Shown here one piece after another: positions 1 through 12,400 of a stretch of DNA of 64,000 bases. Origin of the DNA: Capronia americana (lineage: Eukaryota; Ascomycota; Eurotiomycetes; Chaetothyriales; Herpotrichiellaceae); assembly GCA_016110215.1 (NCBI GenBank), contig JADWQD010000022.1:248001-312000 (forward strand). Reading direction: 5' to 3'. The position numbers and the translations under genes were made by a program. The notes below the pieces were generated by a model. It was not told the origin of the DNA and did not search any database. It saw only the letters and a program-made list of their open reading frames with translations. Position 1 is the stretch's first letter; each line of letters opens with the position of its first letter.

Positions 1-1690
1 TCCCTCGACCCCTTGCCCGGACTTGTCACAGCCTGAGCGGCAGCGATCCCACGCAACTCCAAGCATCTGGGCAAAGAGAGCTGGGATGCAGCTTTTGTTT
101 GGCCATGAACAAAAACAGTGCCCCCGGCCCCCGAAAGGCTGTTTGACGCGTTCGTGGGCCGCAGTGGCACAGCAGTGCCCCAACCAGCCTGCAGCCTTAA
201 CTCGTTCTTTGCTGAGCCCCATGAGCCTGATGCACGACAGAAGGCGAATCAGGACCGCAAGTGGCGCTTCCACTGTCGAATCATGAGCTGCTGACATCCG
301 GAAACTACAACAGTGGAGTCCGATCTGACAGGCCTTGATTTCCCTCCTCATTCAGGCTGTGGTGCGCTTGATTGGCCTGCCTTCAGGGGGGAAGAAACAG
401 CGCGACTGGCCAGAGCAGCCCCCTGTACGATTGTGCTGCCCGTTGGGCTTGTCGCTTGGCTTCTATTCTTACACCCTGCTGCAGCTGGTCAAGCAGTTCT
501 CCGTGACGCTTTCTGGGTATGCGCCTTCACTAACACACTTTCGAATCTGACGGCCGTCCGCGGTGTTAACACTCGTAGACAGCAGGATGCATAACTTTTG
601 ATGATACGCACATGGTCGAGTGGCGAGACAGGAACGAAATCCATTGTCTCGGTTCTGCTCCGCTAATCCCTGTCCATGATTGGCGGCTACTGTCTGGGAT
701 CGTTTCGCTTAAGACTTGACTGTTTCTAAGTAGGAACCAATTTTCCAACGAAGTCAGACCGCGTGTACGGAGTACGTACATATTGATAAGACCCAACAAG
801 ACCCAAGCCGACTCAAGAAGACGCGTGGACATCATATTACGACTTGCAGACATTCTCGTTCGTTTCATGGAAGCGTGACGTTGACGAGATTGGCAAATCG
901 TCGCGGGCTACAGACAATGTGGCTTTCTTTTTCCCCTATTGTCGCATATCGGATGTTGCACAGACTCTATCCCCACATACTTGTACACAATACAACCGTC
1001 GGCCCGAACAGAAGCATTTCTCAATGCTGGTGGTATCCTCTAGAACTCGCCGAACATTCTCGCAATGATTGACTGCCCTCGCAGCTCAGGAGGCTCCTGG
1101 TGACACGAAGATGAGGTGGACTCATGCTATGCTCGAGAGGTGACAAGGTGGATCTCTGTCGTTCCAGGATGCTCATATTTCCGACGGTGGATACCGCACA
1201 GCGTGCCGTGCTGATGCAGATCCTCTCGACATCTTTGAAAGCTTGTGAAACCCGATCTGAGCAGTGGGCCGGTTGCGCAGCCGCATTAAACAGCACGAGC
1301 AATGGCAGATGATCTCGTCCTCGCCAAAATGTAGCAGTCACCGGTGTGCGCCCAGACCTAATCTACTACGTGCGCGCGGCAACAGAAGCGTTCAAGCTAC
1401 GAGTACATGGTATGCCTCACGGAGCATGGATTGCAAAAATTGGCCTGGATGCCAATCCTTGTGGACGATGACTTGCTGCATTGGGAAAAAGGGACTGCAC
1501 CATAGGAGAAACGATTTGACTCCCCTAACTGATGCATTTCCAGCTGTCTGTTTCGCATTTTCTGGGGCAGTCTGTTTTCGAGCAGGGTTGCTGCTTCCGG
1601 ACGATCTTCTGCCGCGAGTGGTAACAAAGGACGGGAGAGACGTGATACCTGCTCCGGCTTCATTGCTTGCGCTGTCAGCGCTCCCGGTCT
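1..1690. other. Gene-free stretch at window start
   Basis: I find no convincing gene on either strand. The open frames here are short, overlap one another in different frames and show no recognisable domain or plausible splice pattern. It may hold the 3' flank of the small conserved gene ending at 1691 and promoter sequence of a gene outside the window. Confidence 0.5.
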
Positions 1691-2200
1691 CTAGCTCTCA
1701 ACCGCCCTTGCTACCACCCCGACCAATTTCTTCTCGCCCAGAGTCAGAACATAATATTCCGCTCTCGTCGAGCTCGCCTGCACTCTGAACACCTTGACAC
1801 CCTTCTTGCCCTTTCCCGCTTGCTCGACCCGCTGAATAATCTCCTTGTACTCGCCTCTCGGATCGAAGTCACCTACACTTAACTCTTCTACTTCCACGCC
1901 AGCCTTTCCAATATAGGCGTGGCTCAAGACTGTGTTGAAGTCGCTCGCTGAAGGCAACTCCGACCCCGAAAAACTAAACAGCACGGGCTCAAACGGCGAG
2001 TCCGTATCTGAGGTATATGTAATATCAGGGAGGGACTTCAATGATGCAGGAAGTGCGTCTGAGGATGAGGACGAAGTAGGATCAAACGACGAGCGGCGTT
2101 GTGAGGTCGATTCAGATTCGGCCATTGTTGAGCCCTGGCCGGATCGAGGGTCTGCATTTGCCTTGTTGAGGAAGGACATGTACGCAGCGTCGTCGGACAT
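1691..2200 (-). CDS. Conserved fungal protein of unknown function, 169 aa
   Basis: Single-exon frame. I chose the ATG at 2200 (MSDDAAYMSF) because the upstream in-frame extension to 2578 is low-quality sequence with no protein-like character. The N-terminal third is Ser/Thr-rich and probably disordered. The middle (SLKSLPDITYTSDTDSPFEPV) and the C-terminal half, with alternating hydrophobic strands ending in EYYVLTLGEKKLVGVVARAVES, look like a small folded domain. There is no signal peptide or membrane segment. I do not recognise a named family, but the conserved-looking central motif and ordered C-terminus suggest a real ascomycete orphan family. The stop at 1691-1693 is followed by gene-free sequence. 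The function is unknown. Confidence 0.7.
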   Translation of the reverse strand: MSDDAAYMSFLNKANADPRSGQGSTMAESESTSQRRSSFDPTSSSSSDALPASLKSLPDITYTSDTDSPFEPVLFSFSGSELPSASDFNTVLSHAYIGKAGVEVEELSVGDFDPRGEYKEIIQRVEQAGKGKKGVKVFRVQASSTRAEYYVLTLGEKKLVGVVARAVES

Positions 2201-4876
2201 GGTGTAGGTTGTATAATGAGCTATGTTGGGGGCTGTTCGAGAGCCGAGCGCGGGGGGAGAACGGAGGCTTTGAGCTCGGCTGCGTCCTGAGTGTAACAGC
2301 AACGGAAGGGGATCTCTCGAGGTATTCAAGCTCTTCACTGGTCGCTTCGGGTGGCGATCAGCTTTTCCGCTCTGAAGGGCAAGCGGTCGAGCTATACGAG
2401 TACGTGACTGACGTAGGATTTCACAAACCTTGGTTGCGAACATGTGAGGACAGGCGCAGTTCCAGCGCGAAGTGTGACCTTGCACCACTACATATTTAAT
2501 CTCGAGAGTGATGTCATTGTTAGTATCTTGGCGACGGACTAAAGAGGAATCTGTCCCGAGCGCATGTTTTTGATACACCCAGACTGTATGTGAAGCCGTG
2601 CCGCTTTTGCCCTCTCATCGTCTCACACTCACCACTTTCACCCTTGTCAACACTGGTGCTCATCTTCGCTATCGTGGTTGCATGATTTGGTAGTAAGACA
2701 GTAGGCCTTACATTGCAGCCTGCAGCTCATGGTGTAACAGTTGCGCTTAAACCTGAGCCGTACTAATAGTCATCTGTGTAGATACAGTACTTGCCAAAAG
2801 TTCACCCTCCGTTGACCCCATCGTGCATGTTAGACGCCAGAGGGGGTAACAGTCCATTTCTTCGATACAGAATGGCTCGCTACCGTACGAGAAAAGCTTT
2901 GTTGGACATGGGAAGGCAAAAAGCCAGAGTATTGGGGCTTGCGGCAGAAAGTGGTTAGATGAAGTAGGGAAGGTAAGTGGGACGTCATGTCGGCCGCATA
3001 AGCTTGCCAGCCCCAGCTACTGTATTTATACGCCCAGACGCAGGCGATTCCTGCGGCAACCAAGTCCTTTAATGTGAAATAGTTTCGAGTGACTATTATG
3101 CAATGTCCTTTGTCTGCGGTGTCGGCAATACAGTGTTCCGCCAATGGGCGCATTGCGTATCCAAGATCAACTCACGCCGCCAGCGAAAAGAATCTACGAG
3201 CAAAAAACTCTGCCCTCAAACCATCCAGTAACTCTGTGATGGGTTGAAGGTGAGACGAAAACCTGGTCCTCTTTCAAGGCGGTTTTTTTCCGTCGGTGTT
3301 GTTGTGATTCGAACTCGAGATCTACAGTCTACGAAACAATCCATCATCCAGAAGACCCATTAACTCTGAAACCAGGACCGAGTGGAAATGTGCTCACGGT
3401 AAGCCCTGGCCAAGAAGCGGATGCCTTTGTCCGGAATTGTTGTGAGAAATTCGGCAACTTTAATATATATTCATATGCCTGGTCATGTGGGTGGTGTGTG
3501 AATGTAGTGCTGAGTGGTCTGGCAGAACTTCAGGCAGTTCGGCACGTGGATGGACTTTCCCTTCACGGCGCGTGCAACGAGTCAAAGTGAAGAGGACGAG
3601 CGCATAGCTTCGTGGAAAAGTGGCTGACCGAGTACAACAGGAACAATATTACATTCACAGGAACCCAATGATACCTAGGTAGTTACAAGGGATATACCAG
3701 GTATTGCGCCTCTCGAGGAGTCGCTACAAACCTAGAGAGAGCACGCCACGAACCAAACCAAAAGACTTTGCCACAGCAGGTGTTGAGGGCGCATCTTGAG
3801 GGCGCATCACTAGAATGCCTATGCTACTGGCATCAAAGACGAACATTCTCTGAGACGGAAATGGAAAGCGTTAAGAGAGAGCTGGACAAGCCGGCCAAGT
3901 TTGGTAGACAAGGCTGAGGACGAGAGAAGAGAACAACTGTGGTACTACATAGAAGGGGTAACATGTAAAACCAGAGTCAGTCCAACAACAACCCTGTTCA
4001 ACATCACCAGGCTACCTCGTACATCTTAAAAATCCGCGGGCTACCAGAAGGATTGTGTCCACAATACCGGGACTCGATTCTGCGTTAATGCCACAACCCT
4101 ACCAGATTCCTTTGCATGAAGTCCAATGGTAGAAATTCTTGAACAGCTGTGTCATGGGGATTGGATCGTTGTGCCCTGTCAGTATCCCTTATGGCTAACA
4201 AATACCTCGCTCACTTCGTAAGTGCTGGTTTGCCCGCTCATATTCGGATATCAAAATCGTTTACAGGCTCAAGACATCGTCTGCTTTGAGGGGCACTTTC
4301 CTTTGCATGTGCTTGTGGCGTAATAACTCGCGACCCTGCTCGCATGCGTCGAAAGGTTACCGTTGGAAGAAGACTTCTGTCGCAACGATTGCTGGCGGGT
4401 GCAAGGATATGGTTGAAACCAGAAGTGGATCTGTTCCTCCCGAATTTCCAGATATCAAGAGCTCAAACAGGGTGCAGTTAGTGGTCCGGAAGTTATTTCG
4501 ACGAGAAGATTGACCACCGAGGCTTACAACTCCTCGTCTGACTACGACATGAGCATTGGGCTGCCGGATTGGCTTGCCATTGACGAAGGATGGTTCTGGT
4601 GATGTGTACTACCATGGCACGATGCATATGGAAGGAGCAAGATGAACTTCATGGTGTTTTTCCTTTTCATTCCCCTAGACTAATTCCCCAGCTGACCATT
4701 GCCAAGCTAGCAAGCCTGCACAAAAGACAAGGACAAGAGAAGTCGTTGGTATCTTTCGTTGCCAGTGCTCGACCTCCGTTGACATGAACATGACACTACT
4801 GTGTCCCTGCTCTGTGGCAGGATGTTTGCGAGCAAGTATTGAAAATCCACAAACTCCCCGGCCGCCATGGCGGCAC
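2201..4876. other. Gene-poor interval between the small conserved gene and rpl3
   Basis: About 2.7 kb without a supportable gene. Open frames up to 107 codons exist but have no domain, splice logic or coding character. The only local structure I see is a perfect 13-bp tandem duplication at 3783-3808 and a weak tRNA-like string on the minus strand near 3300-3375, which I reject as a gene. The right end contains the 3' UTR of rpl3. Confidence 0.5.
3783..3808. repeat. Perfect 13-bp tandem duplication
   Basis: The unit ttgagggcgcatc occurs twice back to back with no mismatch. It lies in non-coding sequence and is probably a recent slippage or repair duplication. No function is visible. Confidence 0.75.
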
Positions 4877-6369
4877 TTACGAAGCAGCAACAAGATCCTT
4901 CTTGAGCGTACCCAGGAACTGTCTCTTCTCTTGAGGAGTCTGGTAAGCACCGTGGCCGAACTTGGACGAAGTGTCGATCCATTTGAGCTCGACCTTTTCC
5001 AAGGCCTTGCGTGAAGTGTGAGGGAACATCGACTTGCGGAGAGTCATGACTCGCTTCTTCACACCTGGGACGGATCCCTTGAGCAGGACGAAGTCGTTCT
5101 TGACCTCGCCGTAGTGGACAAAGCCGCCCATTCTGCAGCACTGTTAGTATGGATGTAAGAGGACTAGCGAAAGGACTGTAGACGTACGGTGTGATGGTCT
5201 TCTGTACAACATCGAAATCAGTAGCCGCGTTCTTCTCATCCTTGCCCTTTCCAATGCGGTAAACCTTGTGGTTGACACTAGTACGGTGATGGTAACCCAT
5301 CTGACCAGCACGAGCAACAGTCCACTGGACGTGCGAAGGATGCCAAGCACCGATACAAGCGACCTTTCTGAGACCTTTGTGTGTCTTTCTCGGAAGCTTC
5401 TTGGTACCCCATCTTGATGTGACACCCTGGAAACCGTGGCCCTTGGTAACGGCAATGCAGTCGATCATCTCGTCTTGCTCGAAGATAGTATCGATCTCGA
5501 CGGGCTTCTCGAAGAGACCGTGGCCGAACTCGACCTTGTCTGCGACGGAACCACCGTTGATCTGGATCTCCATCAAGTGCGCCTTTTTCTGCTTGAGGGG
5601 AGTTTGACGGATCTGGGTGTGCGCAAGGACACGGACGACGGTGCAGTACTTCTTGATGCGCTCGAGTTCACGGGTGATAGAGCTGCCCTTTCCCTCTGAG
5701 TGGGCTTTGGCATACTTTGTAAAAGCCTTCTTCTTCGAGCGGTACCAGTTCTTGTAGAAGCGGCGCTTGAGTTCGTCTGACAAGTGTTCGGCCCAGACAG
5801 TAGTGAGAGATCGGAGGCCGCGGGGAGTCTCGATGTAGCCGACGAGGCCGACGACGATCATCTAGTAGAGAAGGTCAGCCCGCTCACAAAACCCGATGAT
5901 TCGAGATTGTACGTCGGTGGGAGGGGGACATACAGGAGGAGTCTCAATGACGGTGACAGCCTCGACAATCTCTTTCTTGTGCATCTTCGCACCAGGTCTA
6001 TCAAGATCGCGGACGATGGTGGTCATCCCGGCCTTGTATCCCATGGCAGCGGTCAGATGGACTGGTTTCTTGGGGTCATCCTTTGGAAAGCTGGAAATGT
6101 TTCAGCTTCGACTCTTTGCAAGTCATGACTTCTGGATAACCAGTGTGTTCTAACCGTACCTCTTGACTTTGCCTCGGTGCCTCGCAGCTCTCTTTCGGGG
6201 GAGGAAGGCAAGCGAACCTATGAAGAAATATCATCAGTTCGCAGTTCTCATCGAGACAGGATATGCAGATTGGGGCGGATTTGTACCATGTCGCGGTGCC
6301 TCGAACTTTCGGTGAGACCTGAGTGATCTATTAGCAGAGCCATGAACCAAGATCCACGAATCCTCACAT
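4877..6369 (-). CDS. rpl3: 60S ribosomal protein uL3 (L3)
   Basis: Core component of the large cytosolic subunit that lies near the peptidyl-transferase centre. Six exons on the minus strand: 6369-6368, 6318-6287, 6217-6160, 6090-5934, 5861-5188 and 5132-4877. The joined length is 1,179 nt, or 392 residues, the usual size for fungal L3. The protein begins MSHRKFEAPRHG and contains GYKAGMTTIVRDLDRPG, ETPPMIVVGLVGY, KGHGFQGVTSRW, WHPSHVQWTVARAGQMGYHHR and a C-terminal KSMFPHTSRKALEKVELKW block (overlapping pieces of one continuous L3 match). The first exon contributes only the A and T of the start codon; the G comes from exon 2 after a 49-nt intron (6319-6367). All five junctions are GT/AG and keep frame. 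The stop is TAA at 4879-4877. It is in tandem with ssn6 upstream. Confidence 0.96.
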
Positions 6370-6742
6370 CTTGTTCAGCAATGGACGAGGTGTCTCAAAT
6401 TGTCAAGTTGTCAAGTGTTGCAGACATTTGCAGGTGCGTTTGCGGAGTTTGATTTCGAAGTTTGGTGCGGTGGGGCCCACTAGCATGCCAAGATTTTTGT
6501 ATTGGCTGCGAAAGAAAATAGCCACGCTAGGCGAAAATGGTACCTATGTAAGTAGGTAGCGGTTCTGAGGATTCGTCATGGTAATCGTCCTATTGTGCGA
6601 AGCTACGTTCCATACAATATACTGGTGGCCTTTTCTGATCATGGTTCTCGCTGAAAGCGTGCGCTATACAAGGTCTCCCCACACCCAATAAATGCGAAGG
6701 AATTGTGTAGTAACTCAAAGGCAGAACAAAATATCTAAGGAC
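6370..6742. promoter_or_regulatory. Promoter region of rpl3 and 3' flank of ssn6
   Basis: The 373 bp between the ssn6 stop and the rpl3 start should hold the ribosomal-protein promoter and the ssn6 3' UTR. Because the first rpl3 coding exon holds only two coding bases, transcription and the whole 5' UTR must lie here. I recognise no specific operator. Confidence 0.5.
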
Positions 6743-9493
6743 TCATGCCACTTGCTCCTGCTTTGGCGTCGCCGATGGAAGTGGTCCACCGACTTGTGGA
6801 CTTACCGCTACTGGAGGCGGTCCGCGCTGCTTGTCATCCTCGCTGTTATTATCATAATCCTCATCCACTTCCACCTTGCGAGCTGCTTGCTCAACATGTT
6901 CCTGGCGTTCGTCCTTGGGGCCATCTAAGATTGATTGCATCGACGGGATGTGCTGGGGAGGCCGGCTGTAAGGGTGGTGTGCAGCCTCGGATGGATAGTA
7001 GTTATCATTTGCACGGCGTTCCTGTTCGCGGCGAGCTTCAGATGAGCTGCGTCTAAAATGATCTTTGGGCGTAGGCAGACGACCAGGAGGGCTATTCCTG
7101 CGGATGGGCTCGTCTAGACGTGCTCGGCTTTCTTCGCTGGCCAGCTTCTTAGAGGGGCCAGAATCAGGCTCCCACTCACGAGCCCGCTTCATAGCTGAGG
7201 GCGGTCTCTCCTCGCGAGGAGGTCCATCTACAGCAGGAAGAGGGGGTGGGGCAGAGGGCACGCCGTTTGCAATGCTGGGAAAGGGTTGGCTGGATTGGAA
7301 TGGCGGCGGGCGGAAACCAGGTCCAGGTGACGGGGGACGTTCATCTCTGAGGGGTCTGAGTTCACTAGGAGGACTGAAGGGTCGTCCATACGGTGGTAGG
7401 GTCGAGCCAGAACCAGCGCCGTTAGCATGCGGTGCCGGCGGCCCATTCATTGTGGGCGACGGCCGGACGCCACTACCAAAAGCGGGAGGACGCTCCTGCA
7501 TTGAGATTTGGGGCAGTGTCTGAGGACCAGGGGGAAACATGCCCGTGTTGGAATGCTGCATCTTAGGAGATGGTGACTGCATCTTGCGCACCGGGGTCTG
7601 TCTGGATGATTCGTATGGCCGGGGCCCATCTTGCCGCGGGCTAGGAGCACGGGGAGGCGGTGCCCTCATGCCGTCACGACCTTCGTAGCCGTTTTGCGCT
7701 TGTTGTTGCTGCTGGCCAGGAGGTGGATTGATGCCTGCAATGCCTCTAGCCCAGTCGTTGACACGTGCCGGATCAACCGGCGGTGGCTGCGATTGCTGAT
7801 TTGACGCAGATGGTCCTCCCCACTGAGGTCCAGGAGGAACACCAACACCGTTCTGGTACGCTTGGGGATGGACGTCTTGAGGCACCGGTGCATTGTGCTG
7901 GTTAGGCCCAGTCGCAGCTCCACTTCTCAGGAGGGCGAGACGCGCCTTGATGTGGGTGTTGGTGGGATCAAGCTCGGCCGCTCTGGCATATGCATCAAGA
8001 GCATCGGAAGTTTGGTTGTTGCATGATTCGTACTAAGTTCATCGTCAGTAACTACAGCCATGGTGGAAGCACCAGCTGTACTCACCAAAGTTCCAAGATC
8101 GTACCATACTTCAGAAATGTATGGGTTCAATCGGATAGCGCGCGAATATGCATCAAGTGCGTCCCTGTACTGATTGATCTGGTAATACAAGACGCCAATG
8201 GAGCACCAAAATGTGGGATTGCGCCCATCGCGATACACAGCTTGTTGATAAGCTTCGTAGGCCTTGGGAAACTTCTGCTGTGCCATATAGCACCTGCCGA
8301 GAAGGTACCAGCTCTGCGCGTCTTGGTTGTCTTCAAGCCGGTCAGCTAATCAAATTGAACAAAGTTCGTGGTGAAACATACCTGAGCTGACGGATTGTTC
8401 AAGGTACTCGATGGCCTGGTCTTGGCTTGCGTAGCTGTTGCTTTGTTGGTGATGCAACCACCCGAGCTGCTGTAGCACTTTGGCGTGTTTCGGGTCTCTC
8501 TCAAGAACACGCCTGTACGCAGCTTTTGCGGCTTCGAACTTCAACAGAGTCAACCGAGCCCATTGCCGAGGATAGACGGGACTTACATCTTTCTGCTGCT
8601 CATAAACGTGACCGATCTGGAACCAGATGTCTTCTTCATTGAGTGGGCGTGGCGGATTATTGACGATATACTTGAAGCACTGCGAAAATGTCAGCCGCAA
8701 TCAACGCAAGAAGGGCATGCACTCACTTCAAGACTTTCCTGGAACTTTTGTTGCTGCTTGTATATTATTCCAAGTCTGAAGTAGATTTCGTTCGCCTTCT
8801 CAAAGTCGGGCTGCATACGCATGACTTGAGAAAAAGCTTCTTCGGCATGTTCCAAGGAGCCATATCGATCATACAAGATACCGATACCGTACCACAGTTT
8901 TGGTTCCTACATGGATGTTAGGTGAAGGATTGGCAGGGTGGTGGGCGACAGCTTACGTTGGGCTTTGCGAGGTAATAAAGAGCTTGTTGATAGGCGGTGT
9001 AAGCCTCTTGAAGGTTGTCCATCATCAGGTAGCAGTGGCCTGCTGCTGTAAGCTGACATTCAACCGAAGCGAGAGCTGTCCTTACCTAGATTTCCCCAGG
9101 CATCGCCATTTGCAGGCTCCACTTTCAAGATGTTTTTGAGGTATTCCATAGCTTCTGGGTACTTCTCCTTGGTACGGAGGATGCATGAGATTGCATTCAA
9201 GGTTTGTGTTGACCATTGGTTGTGTCGCAGAGCTTGTTCATAGGCAAACAGTGCCCCTTCGTGGTCACCAAGCAGCTCATTCAAGGAGCCTCATCATCTC
9301 CGTCAGCAGGTTATTGCAGACGGGCAATGTAACACATACCTATTCTTTGCCAGGTGGACTCGTTCAACTGTGCCAGAAGGCGTTGGCGTTGCATATGCGC
9401 ATCAACTGGGGCAGCTCCATTGATCTGTCCAAAGTGACCACCTGGTTGCATACCAAGGACGCCAGGAGGAGATGGATGCGGCACCAAAGCCAT
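6743..9493 (-). CDS. ssn6: General transcriptional co-repressor Ssn6/Cyc8 (TPR protein)
   Basis: Partner of Tup1/RcoA in the nuclear co-repressor that sequence-specific repressors recruit (SsnF in Aspergillus). Eight exons on the minus strand: 9493-9340, 9289-9086, 9039-8957, 8906-8727, 8679-8587, 8538-8382, 8345-8086 and 8032-6743. These join to 2,421 nt, 806 residues, with every phase consistent. Tandem TPR units span roughly residues 45-395; typical stretches are WGNLGHCYLMMDNLQEAY, KLWYGIGILYDRYGSLEHAE, WFQIGHVYEQQKD and SWYLLGRCYMAQQKFPKAY. The last exon carries the final TPR, then a long Pro/Gln/Arg-rich disordered tail with an acidic patch (VDEDYDNNSEDDKQ) before the TGA at 6745-6743. 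The start MALVPHPSPPGVLGMQP is the first ATG of exon 1; an upstream coding exon is not excluded. Confidence 0.93.
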
Positions 9494-12400
9494 GTTTGAT
9501 GAATTGTGTGACCTATGCGAGCAAACCGGCGGAGACAATTGAGGTCAGACGAGACAGTGTTTCTCGATAGTAGCAGCCCTGGTATTGCGGTGTTGAATGC
9601 TCGGGCAGCGCGAAAAGCTGGTCAATATGCACCCTCCTCTTTCGACGGCGCAGCTAGGTATGACGACAACGAGAAGGCAACCGACGATAGAACCAACCAG
9701 AGTCGCAAGGGGGGTATGAGGTCTTGAGAAGCTCGCTTGCTAGACTGGCAAAAACCGGCCCTCGCGTGGTTGGTGGGAAGGGCAACAAGGTACAGTGAAA
9801 ATGGTAACAGTATGTTCTTGACAAAGGGAAATGCAAAGGCAATGTATAAAACACCGATGTGATTCTAGTCAACAATCATCAGGTGTTGGAAGGTAGCAAG
9901 AGAATGGTGACTGCGTAAGGCGACTGTGAGAAGAGAGGCCGGTGGAGGATGACGGTGGGAAAGACGGGAAATAGGAAAGAGGGCTTCCTTCGAAAGCAAT
10001 GTTACGGGCGGCTGCGCTAGAGGTAGGGTTGGATCTGATGCTGGATCATTTGTCGGGCGTGCAAGGAGGAGAGCCGGGCACTTCAAGTTGCCATCAGTGG
10101 TGCTGCGGCGCACGGGCTCTTCGTTCTAGCTGCTGGGGCTTGCAGCAAATAGCAGCGGGAAGCAGGGGGAGAGGTGGAGAGTTGGATGGAGCCGTGATTG
10201 ATTGGTGTGGCTAGAGTGGGACCAGATAGTGCTCGGATCAAAAAAGCATGGGCTTTCGATGGCATCCATGGTTCCTTGGGCGTCGAGATGAAGCATCAAA
10301 CAGTGGAGCTGCTACGCTTGTTGGTCCAACGGAATGGGAGGACGCTGGGCGATCAAGGATAAGGGAGCCGATAGCGCGTGCGAGGGCCTTGGGGGGTGGT
10401 GGGTCTTTACCCGTCTGACACTTAAAGCTCCGCCATGCCTGCCACCTGGGCTGCCAAAAAGGCTTCCTTACTAAGAACCAGGACTTGGTGAAGAAAAGAG
10501 CTGGGGTGGCGCACAAATTTGATGTGGGAACTGGTGAAAGGAGTGGGGTGGCGCTTCACTGCCTTTGCTAAGAGGTGGCATTAGGCACAGAGACAAGTGT
10601 TGACGTGACCTTCTTGACAACTGAGGTACGTAGAGTCAACAGAACAAACACATGGGGACAAAGCCAATCCTTTCAATGAAGGATAATTTCTCTGGGATAT
10701 TTCGAAGGTGTCTGATGTACTGGGTACGAGGATGTGGCAGGCGAAACAAGCGCACTGCTGAATCCCCCACCGGCGCTTTAACAATGTGTACGTATTCTCT
10801 GTAATTACTGCACCATTCGGGATCATCCAGCTTGATCACCGGGTCCCGCCCGCGACTTTACCTGGACCAAAACAGCCGGGCTTCCTCGTGAGGCCAACGA
10901 AAAAAAAGGCTGACTGGAGTTGTCTCGCTACCTGCAGGCTAACCAGAAACACAAGTTGACGAGGCCAGGGGCTCCCCCAGTTGATATCTGCGGTCAGGCT
11001 TCTTGTGGGAGCCACGGCATATGACGAACAGAACGAACAGGTGTTGTGGGCCGTGCCTCTTGCCCAATTGGTGGTTCAGCAAGTCTGATTCGACTCCGTC
11101 ATTGCCAGGGGGGCCTAACTGGGGCTTTTCAGGTGGTCGTTCTTCCGTGGTCCGTTTTTCGATTAGGGCATCCACCCACAGGCGGCAGGTACCTCCTGCA
11201 CGCATGGCTCTAAGCTTCGCAGGCTGCCACTCCGGCGCTCTCCCCTCCCTCGCTTCGCTCTCGCCGCTCAACTCCTCCAGGATTCATCACTGCATCTGCG
11301 TTGTTTTCTCCACAAAGTTGCCTAACGGCTTAGCTCGTCTTCTCCTCTCCAGAGTCCAAGCCGCTCGCCTGCCAATCCTCGCCAATTCTGAGAATTAGGG
11401 TCAAGCCACCCCGAGTACTCGTACCGCGTCGACCCTCCGGGAAGGAATCCAACGTGCCAGCCAGCCGCCGCACCTGACCCTCGCTTTGGCTCCACAGGAT
11501 GAAACTTCTGGTTTCATGCCCCGATCCAAACCTGAAGACTTTTTGCAGGGTCGCCACGCGGATGTTACGGATATGAGTGCGCAATAATAGGCGGGAAGAT
11601 AGTGTACACTACAAGGCCGATACTCACAGCCGTTGCCAAGGTCTCACAGGGAGTCGCGGGAAAGGAGAGCCTCGGTCAACCTCGCCAGGTTCCAGCCTTT
11701 GCAGCTATTCTACGAGCTATTTCGGTGCGGTCTAGCGGGCCAGAAACTGGCGCAAGTCAGACGCCTGGCGTTGTGGCTCACCAGCCAGGAACCAGGCTAA
11801 GGTTAGGGGCGTCGCCAGGATGTGGCGGCCCCGGAGAATAGGGAGGAAAATGGGCGTGGAGCGCCTATCACACGGAGCAGGCTTGTGTTTTAGTTAGACT
11901 CGGCAGCTGATCGCGTCCACTGGGTGCCACCCAACCTGTGATCACTCTCAGCACCTGCCATAATTAACCGAGACTGCCGTGATAGCCTAAGGTATGCATG
12001 CACCAAGTGCACGAGGATAATGACGCCTTTCTGTCCGATGCGGTTGATGAGGGTTGTTCCAGGCCTTTTGACATGTACGCCAAAGCACTACCTTTGCAAA
12101 GATGGTGCCTCAAGCAGACGACTAAACAGCGAAGCAGGAGAGCGTTTGGTATTCGCGAGTTTGTCATTCCATTTTGACCGTCTCCCGACGCCAATGCCAC
12201 ACAAGTCCATATCATGCCAGAATGTCACTTTGGCAGAGCACCATCTTACGAATGCCGATGACACCACGTCAACCCCTGTGCCACCCACGCGGACATGATG
12301 TGACGTGCCACAGAAGAACGTCAACTCGGAAGATCGCTCCGCTTGTTTGCTGGAAACGGTGCCTATGTGAGCTTCTTCGTCTGCAAGGTCCAGCACACTG

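Noticed and set aside
1264..1788. 174-codon plus-strand open frame
   Set aside because: It overlaps the end of the conserved minus-strand gene, has no domain or start context, and is Ser/Pro-biased as expected for a shadow frame.
3295..3380. tRNA-like string on the minus strand (GAGTTCGAATC resembling a B box, with a weak A-box-like string upstream)
   Set aside because: The T-arm and acceptor halves do not pair and no proper anticodon arm forms, even allowing an intron. At best it is a relic.
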